A stretch of DNA of 49,133 bases, taken from assembly GCF_019799945.1 (NCBI RefSeq), contig NZ_JABGCH010000032.1, forward strand, positions 1 to 49,133, written 5' to 3'. The translations under genes were made by a program, and so were the position numbers. Below are positions 7,278 through 16,619 of this stretch, piece by piece (position 1 is the first letter of the stretch; every line of letters starts with the position of its first letter). The notes under the pieces were generated by a model. It did not search any database, was not told the DNA's origin, and saw only the letters and a list, made by a program, of their open reading frames with translations. This DNA is from Modestobacter marinus. GTDB taxonomy: Bacteria; Actinomycetota; Actinomycetes; Mycobacteriales; Geodermatophilaceae.

Positions 7278-8852
7278 TCAGCCGGCGGGCACCGCCGGCA
7301 TAGGCGCAGGGTCCTGCTGGTCGCGGAGCCGGCGCAGCAGGCCGGCCACCGCGGCCGCCGTGCCGACGGCGAACGCGGCGATGAGCAGCCAGGCCGGCAG
7401 CGGCGGACGCCAGCCCGGCTCGCCGAGGAACCAGAAGCTGTCGATCCCGTGCACGTACCGGTTGAGGTTGCCGATGAAGGCCACCAGGTGCGCGACCCCC
7501 GCCGCCACCACCAGGCCCCGGCAGATCCGCCGACCGATCTCGTCGGGGAACCGATCGGCCAGCACGTAACCGGAGAGCACGGTCAGCCCGGCGCTGAACG
7601 CCAGGATGTAGCGCCCCTGCCAGGCGAAGGCGCTCTCCCGGTACGAGGACAGCTCCGACACCACGGGCATGACCACGCTGATCGCCACCACGGCAACGAG
7701 AGCCAGGCGCTCGCGGCGGGTCCCGACGGCGGCGGCGAGCACGGCCAGCACGGCCACCGCGCCGATCCAGAGGAGCTGCACCAGGCCCGGCGCGGCGTTG
7801 TCCAGCCAGCCGAACACGCCGACCATCTCGGCCAGCTCTCCGTCGAGCTTGGAGACCGACACCAGCGCCGCGTCGGGCACCGGCATGTCCACCGGCCGCG
7901 ACCACTGGCGCAGCGCGTCCCGGGCCAGCACCCAGACAGCGGTCATCGCGACCAGCGCCCCGACGACCAGCCCGCCGATCAGCACCGAGCGGGTGCGCAG
8001 CAGGGCGACGAGGCGGCGGCCGGTCGCCCGGGCGAGCAGCACCACCCCCACGATCAGGCCGAGCCAGACCACCGACAGCGGGCGGATGAGCGCGAGCGCG
8101 GCCATCGCGGCCAGGCAGCGGACCACTAGTCGCGGGGCGACCCGGAGGACGGCGTCGTCCCGGGCCCCGGCGGGCCCGGGCGGCGGGAACAGCGCCAGCG
8201 CCGACGCCCAGAGCGCGATGCCCGCGGCCAGCTCGGGGCCCTGCGGGTTCACCGCGCCGGTGAAGAACAGCACCATCGGGGTGCACGCCAGCACCAGCCC
8301 GGTGAGCGGCCACGGCGACCGCCGCTCGCTCACCGAGAGGAACGCCGAGGCCAGCAGTGCCGCGCACACGAGCACGGTGAGGAACCGCATCAGGTAGATG
8401 GCGGTCGCCCCGTCGGTGACGAGCGTGGCCGACCCGGCGAACAGGTAGTAGGCCGGCGGGTACCGCCCGGCGGTGGTCACGACCTCCGCCGTCCCCGGCT
8501 GGGCGACGAACAGCTCCGCGCAGCCCGCCGGGACGGTGCCGTCGTAGATGAAGCAGGCCGCGGCCGTGCTCGCGTCGGCGTAGGTGGCGGGCACGGTGAC
8601 CGTCGTGTCGATCCCGGTGGTGGGCGCCCAGAGCTCGCCGCGGACGGCGGCCGCGGCGTACACGGCGTGGGCCGGCTCGTCCGGGACGCTGAACACCGGG
8701 TCGGCGAGCGCCCACAGCCCGCCGAGCAGGCCGAGCAGGGCGAACGCCGTCCACCAGCGCCCGCGCGGCGAGGACGGCCGCGCGGCGACGCCGGTCGCCC
8801 CGCCGGTCCGCGGCAGCGGCGCGGTGTGCGGCGTCTGGTCGACCCGGCTCAT
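7278..8852 (-). CDS. DUF2142 multi-pass membrane protein (524 aa)
   Basis: Polytopic membrane protein of the DUF2142 family, usually encoded in cell-surface polysaccharide loci and resembling GT-C glycosyltransferases in layout. The first membrane helix (about 33-50) is followed by the conserved FSVPDEPAHAVYAA loop, then an extracytoplasmic stretch with GRYPPAYYLF, and about ten further hydrophobic segments to residue 515. The ATG at 8852 overlaps the stop of the flippase gene (ATGA), so the pair is translationally coupled. Transferase activity is inferred from family context, not shown by a diagnostic catalytic motif. Confidence 0.75.
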   Translation of the reverse strand: MSRVDQTPHTAPLPRTGGATGVAARPSSPRGRWWTAFALLGLLGGLWALADPVFSVPDEPAHAVYAAAAVRGELWAPTTGIDTTVTVPATYADASTAAACFIYDGTVPAGCAELFVAQPGTAEVVTTAGRYPPAYYLFAGSATLVTDGATAIYLMRFLTVLVCAALLASAFLSVSERRSPWPLTGLVLACTPMVLFFTGAVNPQGPELAAGIALWASALALFPPPGPAGARDDAVLRVAPRLVVRCLAAMAALALIRPLSVVWLGLIVGVVLLARATGRRLVALLRTRSVLIGGLVVGALVAMTAVWVLARDALRQWSRPVDMPVPDAALVSVSKLDGELAEMVGVFGWLDNAAPGLVQLLWIGAVAVLAVLAAAVGTRRERLALVAVVAISVVMPVVSELSSYRESAFAWQGRYILAFSAGLTVLSGYVLADRFPDEIGRRICRGLVVAAGVAHLVAFIGNLNRYVHGIDSFWFLGEPGWRPPLPAWLLIAAFAVGTAAAVAGLLRRLRDQQDPAPMPAVPAG

Positions 8853-10162
8853 CGGTCGGTCCCCGTGAGCCGGCGCTCCCGCGCCCGGACGAAGAGCACC
8901 AGCGTGACGAGCGAGACCAGGGAGCCGGCGAGGAAGGCCGCGCCCACCCGCAGCTCCAGCTCCGAGGGCACCAGCAGGGCCAGCATGAAGACCGCCGACC
9001 CGGCCGCCCAGCCGATCAGCGCGGCGGGGTAGGCGCGCAGCGCGATCAGGGTTTGCGCCATGACCTGGGCGACCATGTACAGCGCGGCGGCGACGGCGAG
9101 CGGCACCAGCTCGGTGCGGGTGGCGACGAACTCGTCGCCGTAGAGCAGCCGCAGCGCCAGCGGCCCGATCGCCGCCATCGTGAGGACGAATACCCCGCCG
9201 ACGCCCGACACCAGCAGGACGACCTGGCGCAGCTGCCGGCTGAACCCGTGCCGGTCGCCCACCGCGGCCAGCCCGGCCAGCGAGGGCAGGAAGGCGGCCT
9301 GGACGGCGCCGAAGAAGAACAGCGGGATCCGGGTCAGCACCAGGGCCGAGATGAAGATGCCCGCGGCCTCCGCCTCGTCCGGGCGGGCCAGCACCTGGGC
9401 GGCGATCGGCGCGGCGTTGATGATCAGCTGCGAGAGCAGCGCCGCGCCGGTGAGCACCAGCAGGTGCGGCGCGATGTCCCGCCAGAGCAGCGGCGGGCCT
9501 GGCTGCCCGAGGGTGCCAGGGCGGCCGGCGGTGAGCGCGGCCGCGAGCAGCGGGGCGAGCACGAGGGCGAGCCCGAACGCGCCGACGTCGTGCGCGGCGG
9601 CGAGCACCAGCACCAGCGGGCCCACGATGCGCAGGGCGCCGTCCACGCCCAGCTGCGCGCCGTACCGGGAGAACCGCTCGTTCCCGCCGAACACACCGCG
9701 CAGCACGTGCTCCGCGGCCAGCCCGACCAGGCCGAGGACCAGCAGCGGCACCAGGACCCCCGCGCCGTTGAACACCCGGTCGGTGAGCAGCTCGGAGAAG
9801 GCCAGCACCAGCGCGCCGACCACCGCGGTCGCCCCGACGGCGTAGCCGACCGCCTTCAGCAGGACCGGCCGGCCGCCCTCCCCGAGCGCCCGCCGCGAGG
9901 CCGTGGCGCGGCTGAGCTCCTGCTCGATCGGCTGGAACAGCGCCAGGCCCGCGCCGTTGAACAGCACCCACAGCGTCGCCACGGGGGCGAAGGCGGTAGG
10001 CCCCAGCGCGCGCCCGGTCACGCTCAGGTACGCGAACGACCCGAGCCCCAGCACGACCAGCCCGAGCGCCACCGGCCCCAGCTGACCGAGCAGCGGCACC
10101 GACCGCCACCGGGTGACCAGGCGGGACGCGACGCCTGAGGAGGCCGCTGGTTCGGTGGACAT
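8849..10162 (-). CDS. Polysaccharide flippase of the MATE/Wzx superfamily (437 aa)
   Basis: Membrane protein with about 12-14 hydrophobic segments and few charged loops, laid out like oligosaccharide flippases that move lipid-linked units across the membrane. The N-terminal half has FNGAGLALFQPIEQELSR, and the middle VLTRIPLFFFGAVQAAFLP matches the substrate-gate region seen in this family. ATG 10162 (MSTEPAASSG) was chosen over an upstream start because the extra 27 residues are Arg-rich and unlike the family. It is the first gene of the pair with the DUF2142 gene. The carried glycan is not known; rhamnose-containing polymer is plausible given rmlABCD nearby. Confidence 0.75.
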   Translation of the reverse strand: MSTEPAASSGVASRLVTRWRSVPLLGQLGPVALGLVVLGLGSFAYLSVTGRALGPTAFAPVATLWVLFNGAGLALFQPIEQELSRATASRRALGEGGRPVLLKAVGYAVGATAVVGALVLAFSELLTDRVFNGAGVLVPLLVLGLVGLAAEHVLRGVFGGNERFSRYGAQLGVDGALRIVGPLVLVLAAAHDVGAFGLALVLAPLLAAALTAGRPGTLGQPGPPLLWRDIAPHLLVLTGAALLSQLIINAAPIAAQVLARPDEAEAAGIFISALVLTRIPLFFFGAVQAAFLPSLAGLAAVGDRHGFSRQLRQVVLLVSGVGGVFVLTMAAIGPLALRLLYGDEFVATRTELVPLAVAAALYMVAQVMAQTLIALRAYPAALIGWAAGSAVFMLALLVPSELELRVGAAFLAGSLVSLVTLVLFVRARERRLTGTDR

Positions 10163-10455
10163 GACGTCCTCTCTCGAAGCGGCCGCTCGGCGGCCGGTCG
10201 GCCCACGGACCGGTCGGGGATCGGCTCGGGACGGCTGACCCACCAGGGGGATCGACCCGGTGCCGCGCGGCGGTCCCGGAGACCAGGGAGAAGGCTAGCT
10301 CCCGGCGCGGACCGCCCCGCGCAGGCGGTGGGTTCCCGCAGCACCCCCGGCCCACGGCTCCCACCGGACCCGCCGGGGGCGTCCCAGGTGCCCCACCGGC
10401 CACTCACGCCCCGTGCGGCGGGAGGTGCCGCGAGCGCCCTCCTATGGTCGAGGCG
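10163..10455. other. Divergent promoter gap between flippase and acyltransferase
   Basis: About 290 bp with no supported gene. On the plus strand TATGGT (10443-10448) is a -10-like hexamer 7 nt before ATG 10456. No clear operator palindrome was seen. Confidence 0.55.
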
Positions 10456-11550
10456 ATGCCCGTTCCGAACCCCGTCGCCCGAGCGGACGACCTGCCCTCC
10501 CTGACCGGGGTCCGGGGCATCGCGGCCGGAGCGGTGTTCGTCGACCACCTCGCGCACCTGCTGGGCGCCACGCCGCTCGCCCCGGGGTGGTCGACGGTGC
10601 GGGGGATCGGCATCGACGCCGTCCTGCTGTTCTTCGTCCTCAGCGGCTTCCTGCTCGCCCGGCCGGCCGGCCTGCGGGGCGGCGCGCCGAAGTTCCTGCT
10701 CCGCCGGGCCGCCCGGATCTACCCGGTCTACCTGCTGGCCCTCGCGCTCGGCGTCGTCGCCGTGCTGCTCCGGAACCCGGCCAGCACGCTGCTGGACCCG
10801 GGCAGCCTGCTCGCCAACCTGCTGCTGGTGCAGAGCTGGGACCCCGCGGGCTCCGGGGTGAGCATCTCCCTGCCCGCCTGGTCGCTCAGCATCGAGGCGC
10901 TGTTCTACGTGGCGCTGCCGTTCACCCTGCGGCCGGCGACCCGGCTGTTCCGCCGCAGCCCGGCGTGGTCACTGGCCGGGCTGACCGCGCTCGCGGTGCT
11001 CGGTGGGGAGGCGCTGCGGCAGGACTGGGTCTGGGCGACCTTCCCGCCGGCCTACCTGCCGGTGTTCTACCTCGGGGTGCACGCCGCGGTGACGGGGGCG
11101 CCGGGGCTGCGGTCCGTGCCCGCCGCGGCGGCGCTGGCGCTCGCGTCGGCCGCCGGCTACCTCGGCTTCTCCAACCTCGCCGTCCCGGCGCTGGGCTTCA
11201 TGGTGCTCGTGGCGTCGCTGGCCGCCCGCGACCGGCGGGGCACACCGGTGCTCGCCGGCCGGGGCTGGCAGCGCGCAGGGGTGTGGTCCTTCGCCTTCTT
11301 CCTGATGCACATCCCCGTCCTGCAGGCGATGGGCGCGCTGCTGCCGGAGCGGCCGAGCACCGTCGTCGCCGGCCTCGGGTGGAGCGCCGTCGCGTTCGGG
11401 CTGTCCTGGGTGCTGGCGGCCGTCGTCCACCGCCTGTGGGAGGAGCCGGCCCGCCGGGCGGTGCTGCGCCGGGGCACGCCCCGGCGGGGGCTCGCGACGG
11501 CGGGCGTCAGCGCGTGCGACGTGCCGCTGCCTGCCACGCCTCGTCGGTGA
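10456..11550 (+). CDS. Acyltransferase family 3 membrane protein (364 aa)
   Basis: Integral membrane O-acyltransferase (OafA/YrhL-like) that modifies surface sugars or peptidoglycan. The conserved N-terminal block is LPSLTGVRGIAAGAVFVDHL with the catalytic-type histidine in VDHLAHLLG, followed by FFVLSGFLLARP, FLLRRAARIYPVYLL and LPAWSLSIEALFYVALP, all family landmarks; about ten membrane segments follow. ATG 10456 was chosen because it sits 7 nt after TATGGT; the in-frame ATG at 10444 would be part of that -10. The 3' end overlaps the convergent SGNH gene by 44 nt. The acyl acceptor is unknown. Confidence 0.8.
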   Translation: MPVPNPVARADDLPSLTGVRGIAAGAVFVDHLAHLLGATPLAPGWSTVRGIGIDAVLLFFVLSGFLLARPAGLRGGAPKFLLRRAARIYPVYLLALALGVVAVLLRNPASTLLDPGSLLANLLLVQSWDPAGSGVSISLPAWSLSIEALFYVALPFTLRPATRLFRRSPAWSLAGLTALAVLGGEALRQDWVWATFPPAYLPVFYLGVHAAVTGAPGLRSVPAAAALALASAAGYLGFSNLAVPALGFMVLVASLAARDRRGTPVLAGRGWQRAGVWSFAFFLMHIPVLQAMGALLPERPSTVVAGLGWSAVAFGLSWVLAAVVHRLWEEPARRAVLRRGTPRRGLATAGVSACDVPLPATPRR

Positions 11551-13024
11551 TCAGCCGGCCGACGACGACCGCGGTCTCCGGCGTCGGGTGGACGCCGTCC
11601 TGGTCCGCCCCCGGCGCCCAGTCCCCGTTCACGCTGACCGGGCCCCAGGGGTCGGCGAACCGCCAGCCCTGCTGACTGGCGAGCGCGGCGAGCCGGGCGT
11701 TGAAGGCCGTGCGGGCGGGCACCTGGCTGCGGACCGGGGGGATGGCGACCAGGAGCGTGTTCCGCGCCCCGATCGTCGCCGAGATCGCCTTCAGGTTCGC
11801 CTCCGTCACCTCCCAGGGGAGGTTGTTCAGGTCGTTGGTCCCGCCGAGCAGGACGAGCACGTCCGACGGCGTGGGGACGACGTTGGCCCGCATGTCGCTC
11901 GTCGTCTTCGCCGAGACAGCCCAGCCGCCCGCCAGGACCAGCCGCTCCGCGGTCTCCCCGTTCAGCCACGACGACGCGCCGGGGTTGTGGATGCCGGTCG
12001 ACTCCCCGCCGGGGATGCCCGAGGTGATCGAGTCGCCGACGGCGGCGTAGCTCCGCGGGCCGATGGGCTCGCCGGAGGCACGGGCCGACTCGGTGAGCGG
12101 CGCGGACGGGCCGGCCGCGCGGCGCACCGCGAGGCCGTCGCCGTAGACGACGCGCGTGCCGCCGGCGTCCTCGACGCGGCGGGGGAGCGTCGCGACGAAG
12201 GCCGTGTCGGTCGGCTCGCCGTAGGCGAAGGCGTCCCGGGTGCGCAGGCCGAAGCCGCTGCGCTGGCCCTCCGCCGTCCACACCTCGTCGGACTGGAAGT
12301 ACCGGTTGCCCCGCCGGACCAGCAGCTGGGAGGCGTGGTCACCGGACTCCCCACGGGTCGCCCAGTCGCCGACCAGCACCGTGTCGCCGGGGTCGCCGAA
12401 GTAGAAGTCGTACTCCGCGACGCCGGTGCTGGTGTCGTTCTTGACGAAGTAGCGGTTGCCGCGGCGGACCATGAGCGTGTCCGTGGTGACCGGGTACTGC
12501 GCGTCCGCGCGGCTGCTGTCCCCGTCCCAGTTGCCCACGAGGACGTCGTCGCGGGGCTCGCCGTAGAAGAAGTCCGCGTCGGCGAACCCGGTGCTGATGT
12601 CGTTCTTGACGAAGTAGTGGTTGCCCCGCCGGACGGCGAGGGTGTCGGTCCCGTCGCCGTTCCAGTCCCCGACCAGCACGGTGTCGCCCGGGTCGCCGTA
12701 GACGAAGGGGCGCTGCTCGGCGCCGCGGATGATGAACGTGCTGCCCCGGCGGACCATCGGCTCGTCCCGCCCGTCGCTGCCCAAGGCGCCGCTCCCGTCG
12801 ACGAAGTCGCCGAAGTACATGTCGTCGGCGGGATCCCCGTAGTAGTACGCCTCGGTGGCCCAGCCGGTGGTGTTGCCGGCGCCGGCCAGGAAGTAGGCGG
12901 GGCCCGAGCCGCCGACCGGCTCGCCCTGGGCCGAGGCGGACGGCGCGGCGGCCAGCGTGAGGCCCAGGCCCAGCACGGTGGTCACGGTGAGCCGGCGGCG
13001 TCTGCCCGGACTCGGTACACCCAC
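11507..13024 (-). CDS. Secreted SGNH hydrolase with five YGxPxD repeats (505 aa)
   Basis: Signal peptide 1-33 (RRRR then a hydrophobic run, cleavage near ASAQG). Residues 55-310 contain five units of about 50 residues each centred on F-x-YG-D/E-P-x-D-x3-VG-x-W (near 61, 109, 154, 209 and 267), with Asp-rich turns (WNGDGTDTLAVRRGN) like calcium-binding propeller repeats. Residues 325-500 are an SGNH catalytic domain: GDSITSG (Ser332), GGTND (Asn397), DGVH (Asp476, His479). GTG 13024 has GGGGGA about 6 nt upstream. The layout suggests a surface-binding propeller fused to an esterase. A related repeat ends the gene at 3-146. Substrate unknown. Confidence 0.8.
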   Translation of the reverse strand: MGVPSPGRRRRLTVTTVLGLGLTLAAAPSASAQGEPVGGSGPAYFLAGAGNTTGWATEAYYYGDPADDMYFGDFVDGSGALGSDGRDEPMVRRGSTFIIRGAEQRPFVYGDPGDTVLVGDWNGDGTDTLAVRRGNHYFVKNDISTGFADADFFYGEPRDDVLVGNWDGDSSRADAQYPVTTDTLMVRRGNRYFVKNDTSTGVAEYDFYFGDPGDTVLVGDWATRGESGDHASQLLVRRGNRYFQSDEVWTAEGQRSGFGLRTRDAFAYGEPTDTAFVATLPRRVEDAGGTRVVYGDGLAVRRAAGPSAPLTESARASGEPIGPRSYAAVGDSITSGIPGGESTGIHNPGASSWLNGETAERLVLAGGWAVSAKTTSDMRANVVPTPSDVLVLLGGTNDLNNLPWEVTEANLKAISATIGARNTLLVAIPPVRSQVPARTAFNARLAALASQQGWRFADPWGPVSVNGDWAPGADQDGVHPTPETAVVVGRLITDEAWQAAARRTR

Positions 13025-13274
13025 GTCGTTCCCCCGTCTTCCCCGTGCCGGAACCGCACGGGTGGTGCTGATGTGGTTCCCGTCCCGCCCGGGTATCGAC
13101 CGGCCAGGGCGGATCTTGAGCTGGATTCAACCGGACGGCGCAGGTCACCGGCGAATCAGTCGTCACAGCAGCCTCCGGCGGCACGGGTCCGGGCGTGTCC
13201 CTCGCGGGCATCCCGTCGCGGCTTCCTAACGTCGGTCCCCGTTCCCGCCCGAGCCGGCCGCATCGAGGAGCACC

Positions 13275-14630
13275 GTGATCCGCTCAGCCACCCGCTCGAC
13301 CCTCGGCCTGGCCGGGGTCGCCGGTCTGGTCGGTCTCGGGCTGGCGCTCTCCCCGGCTCTCTCCCCGGTGGCGCCGGCCTCCGCCGACGAGACCTGCCGG
13401 ACGTCGGACGACCGGACCTCGGTCACCTGCACCTGGTCGGCGACCGGCGCGGAGCAGGCGTTCGTCGTCCCCGACGGCGTCACCGTCCTGCAGGCCACCG
13501 CCGTCGGCGGGACGGGCGGCCGCGCCGTCGGTGCCGCGTCGGCCGGGCGACCGGTCGTCGTCACCGGCTCGCTGGCGGTGACGCCGGGACAGACGTTGTT
13601 CGTCCGGGTCGGCGGGGACGGCGGGGACGCCGTGCCCGCCGGGCCGACGCTCCCCGCACCGGGTGGCGCGGGCGGCTTCAACGGCGGCGCCCCGGGTGGC
13701 GCCGCCGGGCCCGACGGCGACGAGCTGCGCACCTCCGGAGCCGGTGGAGGCGGCGCCAGCGACGTCCGGACGGTCAGCGGTGACGCCGAGGGCTCCCTGG
13801 ACTCCCGCGTGCTCGTGGCCGCGGGCAGCGGCGGGGCCTCCCTGTCCGACGGCGGCTGGGGCGACCCGACCGCCTGGGACACCGGCGCGCCCGAGACCGC
13901 CCTCCCGACGTCGGAGGACGACGACCAGACCACCGTCCCGGCGGGTGACGACCTCCCCGCCGGGACGCAGGACGTGCAGGACACCGCACCCCCCGCCCCG
14001 CCGTGGGCGCAGTGGCGCGCCGAGGGCCGCTACGGGCAGGGCACCGGCGGGGCCGCCGCGGACGCCGGTACCGGCCACGGCGGGGGCGGCGGTGGAGGCG
14101 GCGTCTTCGGCGGGGCCGGCGGTGCGGCCTGGGTGGCCGGCACCGGCGGCACCTCGCTGGTGCCGCCGGGTGGCACCGCGGACTGGACGACCGACCGGTC
14201 GTCGGTGACCCTCACCTACGCGGTGATGGCCGAGACGCCGGCCGAGGCCCCGGCTCCGGTCGAGACGCCGGCTCCTGCCGAGATCCCGGCTCCGGTCGAG
14301 ATCCCGGCTCCGGTCGAGGCCACGGTCCCGGACGAGACACCTGCTCCGGCGGAGACGCCGATCGAGGCCCCGACGGCGGCGCCCGTCGCCGAGCCGTCGC
14401 CGGCCGTGGTGCGCGTGGCCGCGTCCGCGGCGCCGACCCCGCCCGCGACCGGGCCGGCGCACAGCCAGGCGGCCGGCACCCCGCTCACGGTGGACACCGC
14501 CGCCTCGGAGCGCCCCGTCGGCGCGCTCGACTCCGACGGTGCGGCCGTGCTCGCCGGCGTGCTGCTCGGCGGGATCAGCGTCGCGGTCGGCGTCGCGCTG
14601 GTGGTCGCCGTCCGTCGTCCGCGGAGCTGA
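13275..14630 (+). CDS. Glycine-rich secreted surface protein with Pro-repeat stalk and C-terminal membrane anchor (451 aa)
   Basis: Signal peptide 1-38 ends at PASADE. Residues 60-310 form a glycine-rich domain (FVRVGGDGGDA, GGAGGFNGGAPGGAAG, GGGGGGGGVFGGAGG) of the type found in actinobacterial surface proteins. From about 317 to 365 the chain repeats six-residue blocks of the form E-x-P-A-P-V/A. A hydrophobic helix (about 423-446) and a basic tail (RRPRS) end the protein. TPPATG occurs about 70 residues from the end, too far from the helix to be a normal sortase signal. GTG 13275 has GAGGAG 4 nt upstream. The function is unknown; wall-spanning adhesin-like display is an inference. Confidence 0.75.
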   Translation: MIRSATRSTLGLAGVAGLVGLGLALSPALSPVAPASADETCRTSDDRTSVTCTWSATGAEQAFVVPDGVTVLQATAVGGTGGRAVGAASAGRPVVVTGSLAVTPGQTLFVRVGGDGGDAVPAGPTLPAPGGAGGFNGGAPGGAAGPDGDELRTSGAGGGGASDVRTVSGDAEGSLDSRVLVAAGSGGASLSDGGWGDPTAWDTGAPETALPTSEDDDQTTVPAGDDLPAGTQDVQDTAPPAPPWAQWRAEGRYGQGTGGAAADAGTGHGGGGGGGGVFGGAGGAAWVAGTGGTSLVPPGGTADWTTDRSSVTLTYAVMAETPAEAPAPVETPAPAEIPAPVEIPAPVEATVPDETPAPAETPIEAPTAAPVAEPSPAVVRVAASAAPTPPATGPAHSQAAGTPLTVDTAASERPVGALDSDGAAVLAGVLLGGISVAVGVALVVAVRRPRS

Positions 14631-14651
14631 CGCCCGCCGGGCTCCCGCGGC

Positions 14652-15518
14652 TCAGGGGCCGTCGAGCAGCCCCAGCAGGTAGTCGCCGTACCCGCTCTTC
14701 GCCAGCGGCTCGGCGGCGCTGCGCAGGCCGTCGTCGTCCAGCCAGCCGTTCCGCCAGGCGACCTCCTCGATGCAGCCGATCTTCAGTCCCTGGCGCTCCT
14801 CGACCACGGAGACGAACTCGGTGGCCTGGCGCAGCGAGGTGAACGTCCCGGTGTCCAGCCAGGCGGTGCCGCGGTCCAGCGCGGTCACGGTGAGCCGGCC
14901 CTGGCGCAGGTAGTGGTCGTTCACCGCGGTGATCTCCAGCTCGCCGCGCGCGCTGGGGGTGATGCCCCGGGCGACGTCGACGATGTCGGGTCCGTAGAAG
15001 TACAGCCCGGGGACGGCGTAGGAGCTCTTCGGCCGCTCGGGCTTCTCCTCGATCGACAGCACCTGGCCGGCCTCGTCGAACTCCACCACGCCGTAGGCCC
15101 GCGGGTTCGCCACGTGGTAGGCGAAGATGTGCCCGCCGTCGGGCTCGGGCTGCTCGCTCAGCGCCGTCCCGAGGCCGGCGCCGTAGAAGATGTTGTCGCC
15201 GAGCACCAGCGCGGCGGCCTCGCCGTCGAGGAAGTCCGCGCCGATCAGGAAGGCCTGGGCCAGCCCCTCGGGCTTCGGCTGGACGGCGTACTCGATCTTC
15301 ATGCCCAGCCGGCTGCCGTCGCCGAGCAGCCGGGCGAAGGCGTCCCGGTCGTCCGGGGTGGTGATGACCAGCACCTCGCGGATGCCGGAGAGCATCAGCG
15401 TGGAGAGCGGGTAGTAGATCATCGGCTTGTCGTAGACCGGCATGAGCTGCTTGCTGACACCGAGCGTGATGGGCCACAGGCGACTGCCGGTCCCACCGGC
15501 CAGGATGATCCCGCGCAT
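14652..15518 (-). CDS. rmlA: Glucose-1-phosphate thymidylyltransferase (288 aa)
   Basis: First enzyme of dTDP-L-rhamnose synthesis: glucose-1-phosphate plus dTTP gives dTDP-glucose. The nucleotidyltransferase loop [20 protein letters not shown] starts at residue 8, followed by [40 protein letters not shown] and the sugar-binding [10 protein letters not shown]. Length is standard. The ATG lies 6 nt after TACGGT (minus strand, 15525-15530), so the message is probably leaderless. It is divergent from rmlB, with back-to-back promoters. Confidence 0.95.
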   Translation of the reverse strand: MRGIILAGGTGSRLWPITLGVSKQLMPVYDKPMIYYPLSTLMLSGIREVLVITTPDDRDAFARLLGDGSRLGMKIEYAVQPKPEGLAQAFLIGADFLDGEAAALVLGDNIFYGAGLGTALSEQPEPDGGHIFAYHVANPRAYGVVEFDEAGQVLSIEEKPERPKSSYAVPGLYFYGPDIVDVARGITPSARGELEITAVNDHYLRQGRLTVTALDRGTAWLDTGTFTSLRQATEFVSVVEERQGLKIGCIEEVAWRNGWLDDDGLRSAAEPLAKSGYGDYLLGLLDGP

Positions 15519-15524
15519 GGGAGC

Positions 15525-15615
15525 ACCGTAGGCGAGGGTCCGGTGGCCGGCGGTGCCCCCGTGGGGAGGTCCTCCTACCGGGTGAACGGTGTTCGGCCCG
15601 GCGATTGGCTACGGT
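15525..15615. promoter_or_regulatory. Divergent rmlA/rmlB promoters
   Basis: Two copies of TACGGT face outward: 15525-15530 on the minus strand, 6 nt before the rmlA ATG, and 15610-15615 on the plus strand, 8 nt before the rmlB ATG. The identical hexamers and short gaps suggest matched, leaderless transcription of both rhamnose genes. Confidence 0.6.
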
Positions 15616-15623
15616 TTGCAGTC

Positions 15624-16619
15624 ATGCGCATGCTCATCACCGGTGGAGCGGGGTTCATCGGCTCGCACTACGTCCGCACCCTGCTCTCCGGGGGGTACCC
15701 CGGGTACGAGGACGTCGAGGTCACCGTCTTCGACAAGCTGACCTACGCCGGCAACCTGGCGAACCTCGCCCCGGTGGCCGACGACCCACGCTTCCGGTTC
15801 GTGCGGGGGGACATCTGCGTCGCCGCCGACCTCGACGCGGCGCTGCCCGAGCACGACGTCGTGGTGCACTTCGCCGCCGAGTCGCACGTGGACCGGTCGA
15901 TCTCCGGCGCCTCCGGGTTCGTGCTCACCAACGTGCTCGGCACCCAGCAGCTGCTCGAGGCGGCGGTGCGCCACCGGGTCGAGCGCGTCGTCCACGTCTC
16001 CACGGACGAGGTGTACGGCTCGATCGACGAGGGCTCGTGGACCGAGGACCACGTGCTGGAGCCGAACTCCCCGTACTCGGCGTCCAAGGCCGGCAGCGAC
16101 CTCCTCGCCCGGGCGTACGCGCAGACCTACGGGTTGAACGTGTCGATCACCCGGTGCAGCAACAACTACGGGCCGTACCACTTCCCGGAGAAGGTCATCC
16201 CGCTGTTCGTGACCAACCTGCTCGACGGGGCGAAGGTCCCGCTGTACGGCGAGGGCGCCAACGTCCGCGACTGGCTGTTCGTCGACGACCACTGCCGCGG
16301 CATCCAGCTGGTGCTGGAGAAGGGTGGCCCGGCCGAGATCTACAACATCGGCGGTGGCCGGGAGCTGTCCAACCGGGAGCTCACCGAGATGCTGCTGGAC
16401 GCCACCGGCCGGGACTGGACCTACGTCGACCACATCGTCGACCCGCGCGGCGGCGGGCACGACCTGCGCTACTCGGTCGACTACTCGAAGACCGCCGCCC
16501 TGGGCTACACCCCGCGGATGTCCTTCGAGGAGGGCCTCGCGCTCACCGTCCAGTGGTACCGGGACAACCGGGCCTGGTGGGAGCCGCTGAAGGCCGCCGC
16601 CGGGACGGCCCTGGCGTGA
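15624..16619 (+). CDS. rmlB: dTDP-glucose 4,6-dehydratase (331 aa)
   Basis: Second step of dTDP-rhamnose synthesis, producing dTDP-4-keto-6-deoxyglucose. NAD-binding GGAGFIG at 7-13, catalytic TDE at 127-129 (STDEVYG), and Tyr151/Lys155 in YSASKAG; SNNYGPYHFPEKVIPLF and NVRDWLFVDDHC are also characteristic of this enzyme. ATG 15624 follows TACGGT by 8 nt and is favoured over upstream starts because the Rossmann strand begins at once. The stop overlaps the rmlD start (GTGA). Confidence 0.95.
   Translation: MRMLITGGAGFIGSHYVRTLLSGGYPGYEDVEVTVFDKLTYAGNLANLAPVADDPRFRFVRGDICVAADLDAALPEHDVVVHFAAESHVDRSISGASGFVLTNVLGTQQLLEAAVRHRVERVVHVSTDEVYGSIDEGSWTEDHVLEPNSPYSASKAGSDLLARAYAQTYGLNVSITRCSNNYGPYHFPEKVIPLFVTNLLDGAKVPLYGEGANVRDWLFVDDHCRGIQLVLEKGGPAEIYNIGGGRELSNRELTEMLLDATGRDWTYVDHIVDPRGGGHDLRYSVDYSKTAALGYTPRMSFEEGLALTVQWYRDNRAWWEPLKAAAGTALA

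Noticed and set aside
12339-13211. Alternative minus-strand frame overlapping the repeat SGNH gene
   Set aside because: Arg-rich low-complexity translation; the repeat protein in the other frame has a signal peptide and SGNH motifs.
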